A stretch of 64,000 nucleotides of DNA from an uncultured Christensenellaceae bacterium (GTDB taxonomy: Bacteria > Bacillota > Clostridia > Christensenellales > Pumilibacteraceae): positions 5,304-69,303 of the forward strand of contig CAJULK010000011.1 in assembly GCA_910587455.1 (NCBI GenBank). The letters run 5' to 3'. The notes under the pieces are model-generated. The model saw only the letters and a list, made by a program, of their open reading frames with translations, was not told where the DNA came from and searched no databases. Shown piece after piece: positions 8,271 through 16,012 of the stretch (position 1 is the stretch's first letter; each line of letters begins with the position of its first letter). The translations under genes were made by a program, and so were the position numbers.

Positions 8271-8300
8271 AACAGCGGTTGCGTTTGCAGCCGCTGTTTT
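8271..8300 (+). terminator. intrinsic terminator after the lipoprotein gene
   Basis: AACAGCGGTTGC (8271-8282) pairs with GCAGCCGCTGTT (8287-8298) through 12 pairs including one G-U, with a GTTT loop and Ts after it. Confidence 0.8.
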
Positions 8301-8341
8301 GCTGTGTTTGCGGTGTAAAGAAAATCCCGCGACAGTCGCGT

Positions 8342-8578
8342 GATTTCAAAAAGGTTATAAACGGGGAAGTTGCGCGTATCGGCAAAACGGCGTTAAAATC
8401 GTGTATAGCTCTGACAAGCATAACGCTTCTCGAAACGATCCTAAGTATCGGTATGTCGGCATTTATCGAATATGGTAATTTAACAAAAATTCGATTTGAG
8501 GGGACTGCCGAACAGTGGTGTGCAATCGAAAAGGATGAAGATCGGCATCGTGCAACAGGCGATTATACGTTCTGTGCG
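8342..8578 (+). pseudogene. remnant of a BspA-like leucine-rich repeat protein
   Basis: The + frame reads VARIGKTALKSC, ALTSITLLETILSIGMSAF, then NLTKIRFEGTAEQW and ATGDYT. This is the repeat unit and exit sequence of BspA/LRR_5 surface proteins (IGxxAFxxCxxLTSIxIPxxVTSIGxxAF, then FxGTxxQWxxI). Key positions have drifted and only about two repeats remain. There is no start with a ribosome site and no signal peptide, and the frame runs into unrelated sequence afterward. It sits between the lipoprotein terminator and the tRNA terminator. I read it as the decayed end of a former surface-protein gene. Confidence 0.6.
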
Positions 8579-8673
8579 CAGGCGATAAAATTGCCCAAAA
8601 CAAAAGTCAACCGTAAGATTTCTAGTCGAAATTTACAGCACTGTAATTTCGATAAAAAGCAATCGATCATATG

Positions 8674-8716
8674 AAAAAATAAATCCGAACCATTCAACAT
8701 TCGGTTCGGATTTATT
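8674..8716 (-). terminator. terminator of the tRNA operon
   Basis: A perfect 14-bp inverted repeat, AATAAATCCGAACC (8678-8691) with GGTTCGGATTTATT (8703-8716). On the minus strand it follows tRNA-Leu and ends in a T run. Confidence 0.8.
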
Positions 8717-8720
8717 GACT

Positions 8721-8806
8721 TGGTGCCGGTGACCGGATTCGAACCGGTACGAAGTCTCCCTCGGAGGATTTTAAGTCCTCTGTGTCTGCCGTTCCACCAC
8801 ACCGGC
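8721..8806 (-). tRNA. tRNA-Leu (anticodon TAA)
   Basis: On the minus strand the gene begins GCCGGTG and ends CACCGGC-A plus an encoded CCA. The anticodon stem GAGGA/TCCTC carries loop CTTAAAA, giving anticodon TAA. A long variable arm (class II) and GGTTCGAATCC T-arm are present, as expected for leucine. Confidence 0.95.
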
Positions 8807-8866
8807 CGAATCATTCGTAAGATGTTAGATAATACAAAACGCATTGATATAACAATGCGTTTCGAT

Positions 8867-8940
8867 TGGAGGCACCACCCGGAATCGGACCGGGGATTAA
8901 GGTTTTGCAGACCTCTGCCTTACCGCTTGGCTATGGTGCC
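8867..8940 (-). tRNA. tRNA-Cys (anticodon GCA)
   Basis: On the minus strand GGCACCA at the 5' end pairs with TGGTGCC before discriminator T and an encoded CCA. The anticodon loop is TCTGCAAAA with GCA. A GGTCCGATTCC T-arm is seen. A perfect 9-bp inverted repeat (8838-8861) separates it from tRNA-Leu. Confidence 0.95.
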
Positions 8941-8961
8941 ACATAAGCATTATATGCTTAA

Positions 8962-9037
8962 TGGTGGGAACAATAGGACTCGAACCTATGACCCTCTGCT
9001 TGTAAGGCAGATGCTCTCCCAGCTGAGCTATGCTCCC
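8962..9037 (-). tRNA. tRNA-Val (anticodon TAC)
   Basis: On the minus strand GGGAGCA pairs with TGTTCCC before A and an encoded CCA. Stem CTGCC/AAGCAG frames the anticodon TAC. D-arm AGCTCAGCTGGGAGAGC and T-arm GGTTCGAGTCC are canonical. It is the first gene of the three-tRNA operon. Confidence 0.95.
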
Positions 9038-9054
9038 AAGCGCGGTACTTATCT

Positions 9055-9083
9055 ATAATATCAAAGATCGTTTCAAAAATCAA
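9055..9083 (-). promoter_or_regulatory. promoter of the tRNA-Val/Cys/Leu operon
   Basis: On the minus strand TTGATT (9078-9083), a 17-base spacer and TATTAT (9055-9060) lie 18 bases before tRNA-Val. Confidence 0.7.
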
Positions 9084-9214
9084 CCTTTTTAAGCTGATTT
9101 GTTAAAATATTTTATACTTTTTTGCGCGAATTCCGCCGATACAAAATTCTTAGACCGTGCGTAAAATGCGTCTGCTATTCATAAAATACTTTAAGGGGTA
9201 ATAAAAGGAGTGGT

Positions 9215-9961
9215 ATGTTTCAATTAACGGTCAGCGTCGAAAGCTCGAAAGCGGATTGGATATATTCCGTAGAAGATGTAATCAAGAATAAACTGAACAA
9301 CTGTTCCGCTGTGTCGGCATTGAATCTGACGGGACGAAGAGTGTATTGCGCGTTCGGCTGCGAACCGCAATATCGCGCTCAGCTACTTGCGGCGATTAAG
9401 GAATGTTTGGTCGAAATGTATGCGGTGGTGACAAAGTTCGATTTTGTCAAAAACAATCTGCGTATTTCTTTGCCGCCGCTAAGTTACGATATTTTGGTTC
9501 ATACGCTCGTTGCGTTCGATAGGGAAAACGAGCATAAACTCCTTAACAAAATTTTACGGGTCGAAGACGGCATGACGCTCGACGGCATTTTCAACTTCAA
9601 GCTCGGCGAACTCAAGGACCGTTGGCTCGAAATTTGCAACCTTACCAAGAACAACGGCGCATATCTCCACGACGACGATACGTATAACGAACTTTTGCGT
9701 TTTCTTATAAGTGCAGTCAATCCGAAAATCAACAAGTTGACGGTCAGAGAAAGCGACGGAAATTACAGACTTACGGGCGCTATGAAAAATTCCACGTTCG
9801 ACCTTAAAACCGACAGTAGCTCGGAGCTTATGTATTACTTGATAGATCTCGCGCCGCTCGAGCTCGAAATAGACGGAGGAATAACAAACAGAGAGCTGTC
9901 GCAACGACTCGTGGGTATATTCGACGCCAAACAGCTCGGCGTTGCCAAAAACAAAAAATAA
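9215..9961 (+). CDS. YtxC-like putative sporulation protein
   Basis: 248 aa, GGAG before the ATG at 9215. The central region, LGELKDRWLEICNLTKNNGA, then DTYNELLRFLISAVNPKINKLTV, resembles the conserved part of YtxC proteins of endospore formers, in which an acidic helix is followed by a YxExxxLL helix and a stretch with P-K-I. No membrane segment or catalytic motif is seen, and the biochemical role of YtxC is not known. It lies between the tRNA promoter and yajC as a single gene. The family call rests on pattern recognition, so it is only moderately sure. Confidence 0.5.
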   Translation: MFQLTVSVESSKADWIYSVEDVIKNKLNNCSAVSALNLTGRRVYCAFGCEPQYRAQLLAAIKECLVEMYAVVTKFDFVKNNLRISLPPLSYDILVHTLVAFDRENEHKLLNKILRVEDGMTLDGIFNFKLGELKDRWLEICNLTKNNGAYLHDDDTYNELLRFLISAVNPKINKLTVRESDGNYRLTGAMKNSTFDLKTDSSSELMYYLIDLAPLELEIDGGITNRELSQRLVGIFDAKQLGVAKNKK

Positions 9962-10088
9962 TATATGCCGCTTAATTTATTCCGCATTAAAATTTCTTAA
10001 TGTGTTACACGTAGGTGTTCATTGCGGTACATCATTATAAAATCGGACAAAAAATCGGAAAAACGTTGAAAATGCGACCGATATTTGA

Positions 10089-10117
10089 TTGCTATTTCGG
10101 GCATGTCATGATATAAT
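10089..10117 (+). promoter_or_regulatory. promoter of yajC
   Basis: TTGCTA (10089-10094), 17 bases, perfect TATAAT (10112-10117) with TGA extended -10. Confidence 0.7.
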
Positions 10118-10145
10118 TTAAGTAATTCATTTTTAGGAGAGAATC

Positions 10146-10757
10146 ATGAAAATCAACATGCTATCCGAAGGCGGCGGTTGGGAAACTTGGGTATTCGTAG
10201 GCGTTTTGGCGTTGCTCGTTATAGCGCTGCTCGTAGTTCCCATGTTCACCAACAAGAAGCGCGCAAAACAGACTGCCGAGCTTCATAACTCGCTCAAACC
10301 CGGCGACGTTATAAAGACCGTCGGCGGTATGATCGGTACGATCAAAGAGATCCGTCAGATCTCCGCAGTCGATAAAGAAATGGTCATCGAAACGGGAGAG
10401 GGCGAAAACAAGTGCACGATGACTTTTGATATTCAGGCTTTGTATCAGATCCTCAGCCGTTCCAACGCGCCTGCGCCCGTTGCGGACGAGACGGAAGCCG
10501 ATCTCGTCGCCGAGAGTGAAGTAAAGCCCGAAGTTTCCGCGGAACCCGAAAAGCCCGCTATCGAAAAAGAAGAAATCAAGGCGGAAGAACCGGTTCAGAC
10601 CGAAAAGCCTGCGGAAGTAAGCGCCGAGGCGGAAACCGTCGCTACGGACGAAGCGCCTGCACCCGCCGAAGCCGCGGTGAAAGCCGAGCCTGTCAAAGCT
10701 GCGACTCCCGCAAAGAAAAAGCCAGTAAAGAGCGCAAACGCAAAGGCGAAAAAATAA
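10146..10757 (+). CDS. yajC: YajC, SecDF-associated translocase subunit
   Basis: 203 aa. A short outer N-terminus is followed by one membrane segment (about residues 15-33, VFVGVLALLVIALLVVPMF), and the YajC core: NSLKPGDVIKTVGGMIGTIK and TMTFDIQALYQIL. YajC binds SecD and SecF. After about residue 115 it has a low-complexity tail rich in Ala, Glu, Pro, Lys and Val, which roughly doubles the usual ~90-110 aa length and is presumably disordered in the cytoplasm. The gene lies about 2.3 kb upstream of secD, separated by the TIGR04086-type gene and the SCIFF genes, an order common in Clostridia. AGGAGA precedes the ATG. Confidence 0.9.
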   Translation: MKINMLSEGGGWETWVFVGVLALLVIALLVVPMFTNKKRAKQTAELHNSLKPGDVIKTVGGMIGTIKEIRQISAVDKEMVIETGEGENKCTMTFDIQALYQILSRSNAPAPVADETEADLVAESEVKPEVSAEPEKPAIEKEEIKAEEPVQTEKPAEVSAEAETVATDEAPAPAEAAVKAEPVKAATPAKKKPVKSANAKAKK

Positions 10758-10827
10758 TCCGAACGAAACGAAGTCTGTTTATCCGAAAATCGTACGGATT
10801 TGTATAGTTAAGTAATAAATAGACAAG

Positions 10828-10862
10828 CCTTCGCATACCTTAGTTGTGTATGCGGAGGTTTT
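10828..10862 (+). terminator. hairpin after yajC whose 3' arm is the next gene's ribosome site
   Basis: CCTTCGCATAC (10828-10838) pairs with GTATGCGGAGG (10848-10858), 11 pairs with one G-U, followed by TTTTATTT. It has terminator form. Its descending arm contains GGAGG, the Shine-Dalgarno of the gene at 10867. Confidence 0.65.
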
Positions 10863-10866
10863 ATTT

Positions 10867-11280
10867 ATGCGGACAAGAACAAAAATCAAAAAGCAATCAA
10901 CCGGCGGTAAGGATCGCGGATACGTTTTCGAGATCGTAAAAGCCAATATAATCGCGCTTATCGTTGCGCTTATATCGATATTGCTTTCGGCACTCATTGT
11001 AAAATTTTTCTCTGTTTCCGATTCGGCGATTCCGATCATAAACCAAGTTATAAAAAGCGTAGCCGTATTCGTCGGTTGTTTGATATCGCTCAAAAAGCCC
11101 AAGAACGGGTGGCTTCGCGGAATGATATGCGGATTTATTTTCGTATGGTTGTCGTTCATCGTATTTTCGCTGCTCGATGCGAAATTCGTATTCGGGCTGT
11201 CGCTGCTTAACGACTGCGTGCTCGGAACGGTATCCGGTATGATAAGCGGAATCATAGCCGTCAATATTCGCAGACGCTGA
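10867..11280 (+). CDS. TIGR04086 family membrane protein
   Basis: 137 aa from the ATG at 10867, 8 bases after GGAGG. Four membrane segments are visible at about residues 27-47, 57-75, 83-102 and 108-130, with a basic N-terminus (RTRTKIKKQ) and the pattern typical of the TIGR04086/YrzE-like family. Members commonly lie between yajC and the SCIFF genes in Clostridia, as here. No function is established. The ribosome site is held in the hairpin 10828-10858, so expression could depend on read-through and hairpin opening. Confidence 0.7.
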   Translation: MRTRTKIKKQSTGGKDRGYVFEIVKANIIALIVALISILLSALIVKFFSVSDSAIPIINQVIKSVAVFVGCLISLKKPKNGWLRGMICGFIFVWLSFIVFSLLDAKFVFGLSLLNDCVLGTVSGMISGIIAVNIRRR

Positions 11281-11315
11281 ACTTTTCGAATAATCGTCAA
11301 ATAGTGCATAATCGC

Positions 11316-11344
11316 TTGATTTTTGCACGGCGATAATGTATAAT
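11316..11344 (+). promoter_or_regulatory. promoter of scfAB
   Basis: TTGATT (11316-11321), 17-base spacer, perfect TATAAT (11339-11344), 26 bases before the scfA ATG. Confidence 0.8.
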
Positions 11345-11370
11345 ACAACAAAAGAAATTCGGAGGACATT

Positions 11371-11544
11371 ATGACACATATCAAGGTTATCAGAAAATCG
11401 ACTGTAGAAAACGGCTGCGATACCGCTTGCGGCGAGTGCCAAACGAGCTGTCAATCGGCTTGCAAAACGAGTTGCACCGTAGGAAATCAGTCATGCGAGC
11501 GCAAAACAGTCAAAGTGTTGAATCCCCAAAAGAAGCAAAAATAA
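11371..11544 (+). CDS. scfA: SCIFF ranthipeptide precursor
   Basis: 57 aa, GGAGGA 5 bases before the ATG. The first part (MTHIKVIRKSTVENG) is the leader; the core reads CGECQTSCQSACKTSC then TVGNQSC, the highly conserved SCIFF (six cysteines in forty-five residues) pattern. Cysteines are at 16, 20, 23, 27, 31, 35 and 42. The partner radical SAM enzyme, encoded one base downstream, links cysteine sulfur to carbon atoms of other residues to make thioethers (ranthipeptide class). No exporter or protease gene is adjacent. The physiological role is not settled; quorum-like regulation has been proposed in Clostridia. Confidence 0.93.
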   Translation: MTHIKVIRKSTVENGCDTACGECQTSCQSACKTSCTVGNQSCERKTVKVLNPQKKQK

Positions 11545-11545
11545 T

Positions 11546-12865
11546 ATGGTTCATACCTTTGGGCTAAAGAACCGACTGTTTGCTTTGGACACGGAAAGCG
11601 GCTCGTTTTTCGAAATCGACCGCATAGTCAAGGCTTTGCTGGACGGCGACGATATGTCGCCGTTTTCGTCGTGTGAAATCGAAGAAGCCCGCTCGGAGAT
11701 CGAGCGACTGAAAGACGAAGGCATTTTATTCGCCCCGGATGTCTGCGCGGTGCTCCCGCCGTATACACCGATCGTAAAAGCCATGTGTCTTAACGTATCG
11801 CATAACTGCAATCTCGCGTGCGAGTATTGTTTTGCCGACGGCGGAACATACAATGACGAACGCCGCAATATGTCGTTCGAAACGGCAAAGGCTGCGATAG
11901 ACATGCTCATAGATATGAGCGGATCGAGACGTAATCTCGAAGTGGACTTTTTCGGCGGCGAACCGATGCTCGATTTCGATGTCGTTAAGCGCACCGTTTT
12001 ATATGCTCGGGCGATCGAAAAGCAAAAAAACAAGAATTTCAGATTTACCATAACGACAAACGCATATAAGCTCTCTGACGATGATATCGAATTTTTCAAC
12101 GAGCATATGTATAATGTCGTAATAAGTATAGACGGACGAAAATGCGTTCACGACCGAGTGCGTAAAACGGTGAGCGGTAAAGAGTCGTTCGATGTCGTCA
12201 TAAATAACGCTTTACGGTTTAGAAAAGCGAGAAAAGGGCAATATTATGTGCGAGGAACGTTTACTCGCTACAATCTCGATTTTTGCTCCGACGTATTGTA
12301 TCTTAACGATCTCGGATTCGATCAGATATCTATCGAGCCCGTCGTTTTGAAAGCGGACAGCCCTATGGCAATACGTGAAAGCGATTTGCCGGCAGTGCTT
12401 TCCGAATACGAAAAACTTGCAGAAGAGTATCTCGAGCGAAGAAAGACCGATAAATGGTTTAATTTTTTCCACTTTATGATCGACGTTGACAATGCGCCTT
12501 GTGCCGTCAAGAGACTCAAAGGCTGCGGTGCCGGCGGGGAATACGTGGCTGTCGCTCCGGACGGTACGGTTTATCCTTGCCATCAATTCGACGGTATTCC
12601 GCGTGCGGCGCTCGGAAACGTGTTCGATCGCAAGCTCGACGACGGGCTTCGCAGAAAACTGTACGAATGTTCCGTGCCGACAAAGACCGAATGCTCGAAT
12701 TGTTGGGCTAAGTATTATTGTTCGGGCGGGTGCATGGCTAATTCGTACAAGTTCAACGGCGATATAAACGAACCCTATAAACCTGCGTGCGAAATGATGA
12801 AAAAGCGCGTTGAGTGTGCTCTTGCGGTTAAAGCTATCGAGGAAAGCGATGTCCCTTGCGAATAA
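11546..12865 (+). CDS. scfB: SCIFF radical SAM maturase
   Basis: 439 aa. The N-terminal ~80 residues look like the peptide-binding RRE found in such maturases. The radical SAM cluster is CNLACEYC (C88, C92, C95), followed by FFGGEPMLDF and SIDGRK. The C-terminal SPASM-type region supplies cysteines for two auxiliary iron-sulfur clusters: CGAGGEYVAVAPDGTVYPCH, then CSNCWAKYYCSGGC and a final C near residue 420. The enzyme forms thioether bonds in the ScfA peptide. It begins one base after the scfA stop (TAA-T-ATG) and therefore shares its transcript and is translationally linked. Confidence 0.92.
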   Translation: MVHTFGLKNRLFALDTESGSFFEIDRIVKALLDGDDMSPFSSCEIEEARSEIERLKDEGILFAPDVCAVLPPYTPIVKAMCLNVSHNCNLACEYCFADGGTYNDERRNMSFETAKAAIDMLIDMSGSRRNLEVDFFGGEPMLDFDVVKRTVLYARAIEKQKNKNFRFTITTNAYKLSDDDIEFFNEHMYNVVISIDGRKCVHDRVRKTVSGKESFDVVINNALRFRKARKGQYYVRGTFTRYNLDFCSDVLYLNDLGFDQISIEPVVLKADSPMAIRESDLPAVLSEYEKLAEEYLERRKTDKWFNFFHFMIDVDNAPCAVKRLKGCGAGGEYVAVAPDGTVYPCHQFDGIPRAALGNVFDRKLDDGLRRKLYECSVPTKTECSNCWAKYYCSGGCMANSYKFNGDINEPYKPACEMMKKRVECALAVKAIEESDVPCE

Positions 12866-12940
12866 TGCTCGCATATAAGTGCGAGGCTTGCGGGACGCCG
12901 AAAAATTATAAAAAAGTTCGGTAATTCGCTACGGAAATAT

Positions 12941-12969
12941 TTGACTTGTGCGCGGGTTTTTAATATAAT
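12941..12969 (+). promoter_or_regulatory. promoter of secDF
   Basis: TTGACT (12941-12946), 17 bases, perfect TATAAT (12964-12969). About 65 bases of leader precede the secD ATG. A small hairpin (CTCGCA/TGCGAG, 12869-12886) lies upstream, after scfB, without a T run. Confidence 0.75.
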
Positions 12970-13041
12970 ATATAAGTTAATATCGGTAAAATGGAGTAAA
13001 GTATATTATTTCATTTCTAACTACGGACGTGGAGAACAGCT

Positions 13042-14574
13042 ATGGACGAAACAACGTCTTTTACGGAGACGGAGCAAACGACGGATAACAAGAACGGTTC
13101 GTCGGGACGCAAAGCTCCGATTGCGCCGTCGGCGCATAAAGCCGTCAAAAAGAAATCTACAATCACCAAACTCGTTTTCATCGGGATAGCGCTTGTACTC
13201 GGGTTGATTTTGGCGTTCTGTCCGATGCAGTTCGGACTTAAAAAGTATCAGCCGTTTTTGTCGAAAGAGGCGATAAGTCTTGGTCTCGATCTCGAGGGCG
13301 GTATTTATGCCGTCTATGAGGCGGGCAATACGGACACGGACGGATTCGACGCCAAGATGGAGGGTACCCGTGCGGCGCTCGAAAGTTTGCTTGCGAGCAA
13401 AGGTCAAACGGAAGCTACGGTAGTGCGCGAGGGCAATACCCGTATTCGCGTGGAAATACCGGGTGCCGAAGATACCGAAGATTTATTGTCTATAATCGGC
13501 GAGCCTGCGCAAATATCGTTTGTGCTCGACGACACCGGCGAAACGGTTCTTACGGGTGAGGACGTTGTCAGCGCGGATTCCTACTACAGCGCTAACGACG
13601 GCGGTTACGTAGTGTCGCTCGAACTCACTTCGGGCGGTCAGGACAAGTTCCACGAAGCTACGTCGAACAATATCGGCAAAACGATGAGCATAGTCGTTAC
13701 TATCGGCGGAGAATCCACAACAGTCAGTCAGCCGTCCATAAACTCGGCAATCAGCGGTAATGCGATAATATCGGGCAACTTTACGGCGGAATCGTCCGAG
13801 CGGCTTGCAAATCAGATTATGAGCGGCACGTTCGACGTTGCGCTCGAACTGCGCGAGACGGATACTATTTCGCCGACACTCGGTAACGATGCGCTCAAAT
13901 ACGGTCTCATTGCGGGTATAGTCGGGTTTTCGCTCGTAATCGTGTTTATGTGTATTATGTACGGAATGCTCGGGCTTACGGCTACGATCGCATTGCTGTT
14001 CTACTTGATAATTTATCTGTTCTTCCTTGCGGCTTTGCCGTGGGTTCAGCTTACGCTTCCCGGAATCGCTGGTATCTTGCTGAGTATAGGTATGGCGGTC
14101 GATGCAAACGTTATAGTTTTCGAACGCATAAAAGAAGAATACAGAAACGGTAAATCGATCATGGCTGCGTATCATGCCGGCTTCAAAAAGGCTTTGTTCG
14201 CCATACTCGACAGTAACGTGACCACGGTTATCGCGTGTATATTGTTGTTGCTTCTCGGAACGGGTTCGGTAAGCGGTTTTGCGCTTACGTTGCTTGTGGG
14301 TGTTCTCGTTTCGTTGTTTACGTCGCTTGCCGTTACTCGCGGACTTCTCAAATACTTTATCAACCTCAATTCCTACAACGCCAAGATTTACAGACTGAAG
14401 CGCGGCAAGCAGTTCGAGAATCTCGAAGCCGATTCGACCGCGCAAGCCGTTCTCGAAGAAATGCAGCGTGAAGAAATGGAAAAGAAGCAGGCAAAGGAAG
14501 CGAAGAAAGAGAAAAACCGTGCCAAAAAAGAGCGTAGCTCGCAAAAAATCAATAACGGAGGGGAAACGGCATAA
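13042..14574 (+). CDS. secD: protein translocase subunit SecD
   Basis: 510 aa. Membrane partner of SecF that uses the proton or sodium gradient to complete export through SecYEG. A first membrane segment (about 45-63) is followed by LGLDLEGGIYAVYEA, the large outer P1 region, and five more membrane segments from about residue 275, including MAVDANVIVFERI, the conserved functional motif of SecD TM4. The C-terminus is a basic coiled tail (KKQAKEAKKEKNRAKKERS). GGAG lies upstream of the ATG. The stop overlaps the secF start (TAATG). Confidence 0.95.
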   Translation: MDETTSFTETEQTTDNKNGSSGRKAPIAPSAHKAVKKKSTITKLVFIGIALVLGLILAFCPMQFGLKKYQPFLSKEAISLGLDLEGGIYAVYEAGNTDTDGFDAKMEGTRAALESLLASKGQTEATVVREGNTRIRVEIPGAEDTEDLLSIIGEPAQISFVLDDTGETVLTGEDVVSADSYYSANDGGYVVSLELTSGGQDKFHEATSNNIGKTMSIVVTIGGESTTVSQPSINSAISGNAIISGNFTAESSERLANQIMSGTFDVALELRETDTISPTLGNDALKYGLIAGIVGFSLVIVFMCIMYGMLGLTATIALLFYLIIYLFFLAALPWVQLTLPGIAGILLSIGMAVDANVIVFERIKEEYRNGKSIMAAYHAGFKKALFAILDSNVTTVIACILLLLLGTGSVSGFALTLLVGVLVSLFTSLAVTRGLLKYFINLNSYNAKIYRLKRGKQFENLEADSTAQAVLEEMQREEMEKKQAKEAKKEKNRAKKERSSQKINNGGETA

Positions 14575-15941
14575 TGAAAAAATTAAGCAACCTCCTCGAA
14601 AAAGACTTTCATATAGTCGAAAAGCGAAAGATACTGTTTTCCATCCCGATCGTTCTTTTTGTGATAGCGGCGATTTTGATGATCGTATTTCGCTTTACAA
14701 ACGGTTCGCCGCTCAATCTCGGTACCGATTTTACGGGCGGATATTCAATGCAAGTGCAGCTCGGCGATAAGCTGACCGACGATAATTACGAATTGTATTG
14801 CAACCGTATACGCAGAGCGTTGAGCGTGGTTACCACAGAGGACGGAGAGTCGTATTCTATCTCGATAGACGGTATGCAGCGTCAAAGCGCCGGAACGTCA
14901 AAAGACTCCGTGTATTTCAAGTATTTCGCACTCAAAGGCGTGAGCGAGTCAGATATGACGGGAAAAGTCAACGACGCAATCAAGAGAGCGCTTGAAGACA
15001 AAGTGCTTCTCGCGATTCCCGCGGTGGATATTTCGGATAAAAAAGTTACGCTTACTTATAACGAAGTACTTGTAGATTTGCCGGAAAATCCCGATTCGTC
15101 TTTCAGATGGATGAAGCAAAAGTTTATCGATTTGGTGCCCGAACTTAATGAGTCTTCGGCGGCAGGAATAGTTTTTGCCGGCAATGACTCGGATGCGGCG
15201 ATAACGCTCGGCGATAATCCCAAGCAAATCGTCATTTCGTTGGACGCCATCAATAATAATGCAACGGTAAAAGATGCGATCATGTCGGGTATGGTGCGCG
15301 ACGATCAATATTCTTCGCGCGTGCTCATCGGCGGCATGGTAGGCGCGACCGTTTCGTCGGAATTGCTGTTTAACGCTATACTTGCCGTATCGCTTGCGCT
15401 TGTGTTCATGTTATGCTATATTGGATTGCGATTCCAGCTGTCGAGCGGTCTTGCATGTATTATAGCGTTGTTCCACGATATACTCATAATGTTCGCGTTT
15501 ATGGCTATATTCGGCATAGAGATCAACAGCACGTTTATTGCGGCGCTCATAACGATTCTCGGATATTCGATCAACAACTCGATAATCATATTCGACAGAG
15601 TGCGTGAAAACATGCGGTCGATACATGCCAAAACAATGACGCCCGAGCAGATCGCCAACAAGTCTATTAAAGAGACTTTGATGCGTTCAGTAAATACAAC
15701 GATCACTACTTTGATAATGATAGCGATGGTAGCGATTATCGGTGTGCCCGATATAAGAATATTTGCTATTCCCATTATCGTCGGATTGGTCGCGGGTACG
15801 TTCTCGTCTATTTGTATTGCACCTACGTTCTGGGCATTGTTCCAGCGCGTCGGTAAGAACAGACAGAATTTCAATCTTCCGCCCAAATCGAAAAAAACAA
15901 AAACCAAAAAGACGACGACTCCTTCGGAAGTCGGTGCTTAA
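14574..15941 (+). CDS. secF: protein translocase subunit SecF
   Basis: 455 aa, longer than the typical ~300 aa because of an enlarged outer loop between TM1 and TM2 (about residues 60-240). Marks of SecF: LGTDFTGGYSMQVQLG after the first membrane segment, then LGYSINNSIIIFDRVRENM and NTTITTLIMIAMVAIIG in the membrane core. It forms the SecDF complex with the product of the overlapping upstream gene. The C-terminal tail is Lys/Thr rich. A good terminator follows 13 bases after the stop. Confidence 0.95.
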   Translation: MKKLSNLLEKDFHIVEKRKILFSIPIVLFVIAAILMIVFRFTNGSPLNLGTDFTGGYSMQVQLGDKLTDDNYELYCNRIRRALSVVTTEDGESYSISIDGMQRQSAGTSKDSVYFKYFALKGVSESDMTGKVNDAIKRALEDKVLLAIPAVDISDKKVTLTYNEVLVDLPENPDSSFRWMKQKFIDLVPELNESSAAGIVFAGNDSDAAITLGDNPKQIVISLDAINNNATVKDAIMSGMVRDDQYSSRVLIGGMVGATVSSELLFNAILAVSLALVFMLCYIGLRFQLSSGLACIIALFHDILIMFAFMAIFGIEINSTFIAALITILGYSINNSIIIFDRVRENMRSIHAKTMTPEQIANKSIKETLMRSVNTTITTLIMIAMVAIIGVPDIRIFAIPIIVGLVAGTFSSICIAPTFWALFQRVGKNRQNFNLPPKSKKTKTKKTTTPSEVGA

Positions 15942-15953
15942 AACCGCTGTCAT

Positions 15954-15981
15954 AAAAGCCTTCCGCGTGTGAAGGCTTTTT
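15954..15981 (+). terminator. intrinsic terminator after secF
   Basis: AAAAGCCTTC (15954-15963) and GAAGGCTTTT (15971-15980) form a perfect 10-bp stem with a 7-base loop, ending in Ts. recJ begins 32 bases later without a visible promoter, so some read-through is likely. Confidence 0.85.
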
Positions 15982-16012
15982 GTCGTAATCGAAAAAAAGT
16001 AAAGGGTAAACA

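Noticed and set aside
8838..8861. Perfect 9-bp inverted repeat between tRNA-Cys and tRNA-Leu as a full terminator
   Set aside because: It would stop the operon before tRNA-Leu, and the T run is only four bases. More likely a processing hairpin or partial attenuator.
9962..10088. Possible small gene or RNA between the ytxC-like gene and yajC
   Set aside because: No frame with a ribosome site and no convincing structure beyond the yajC promoter.
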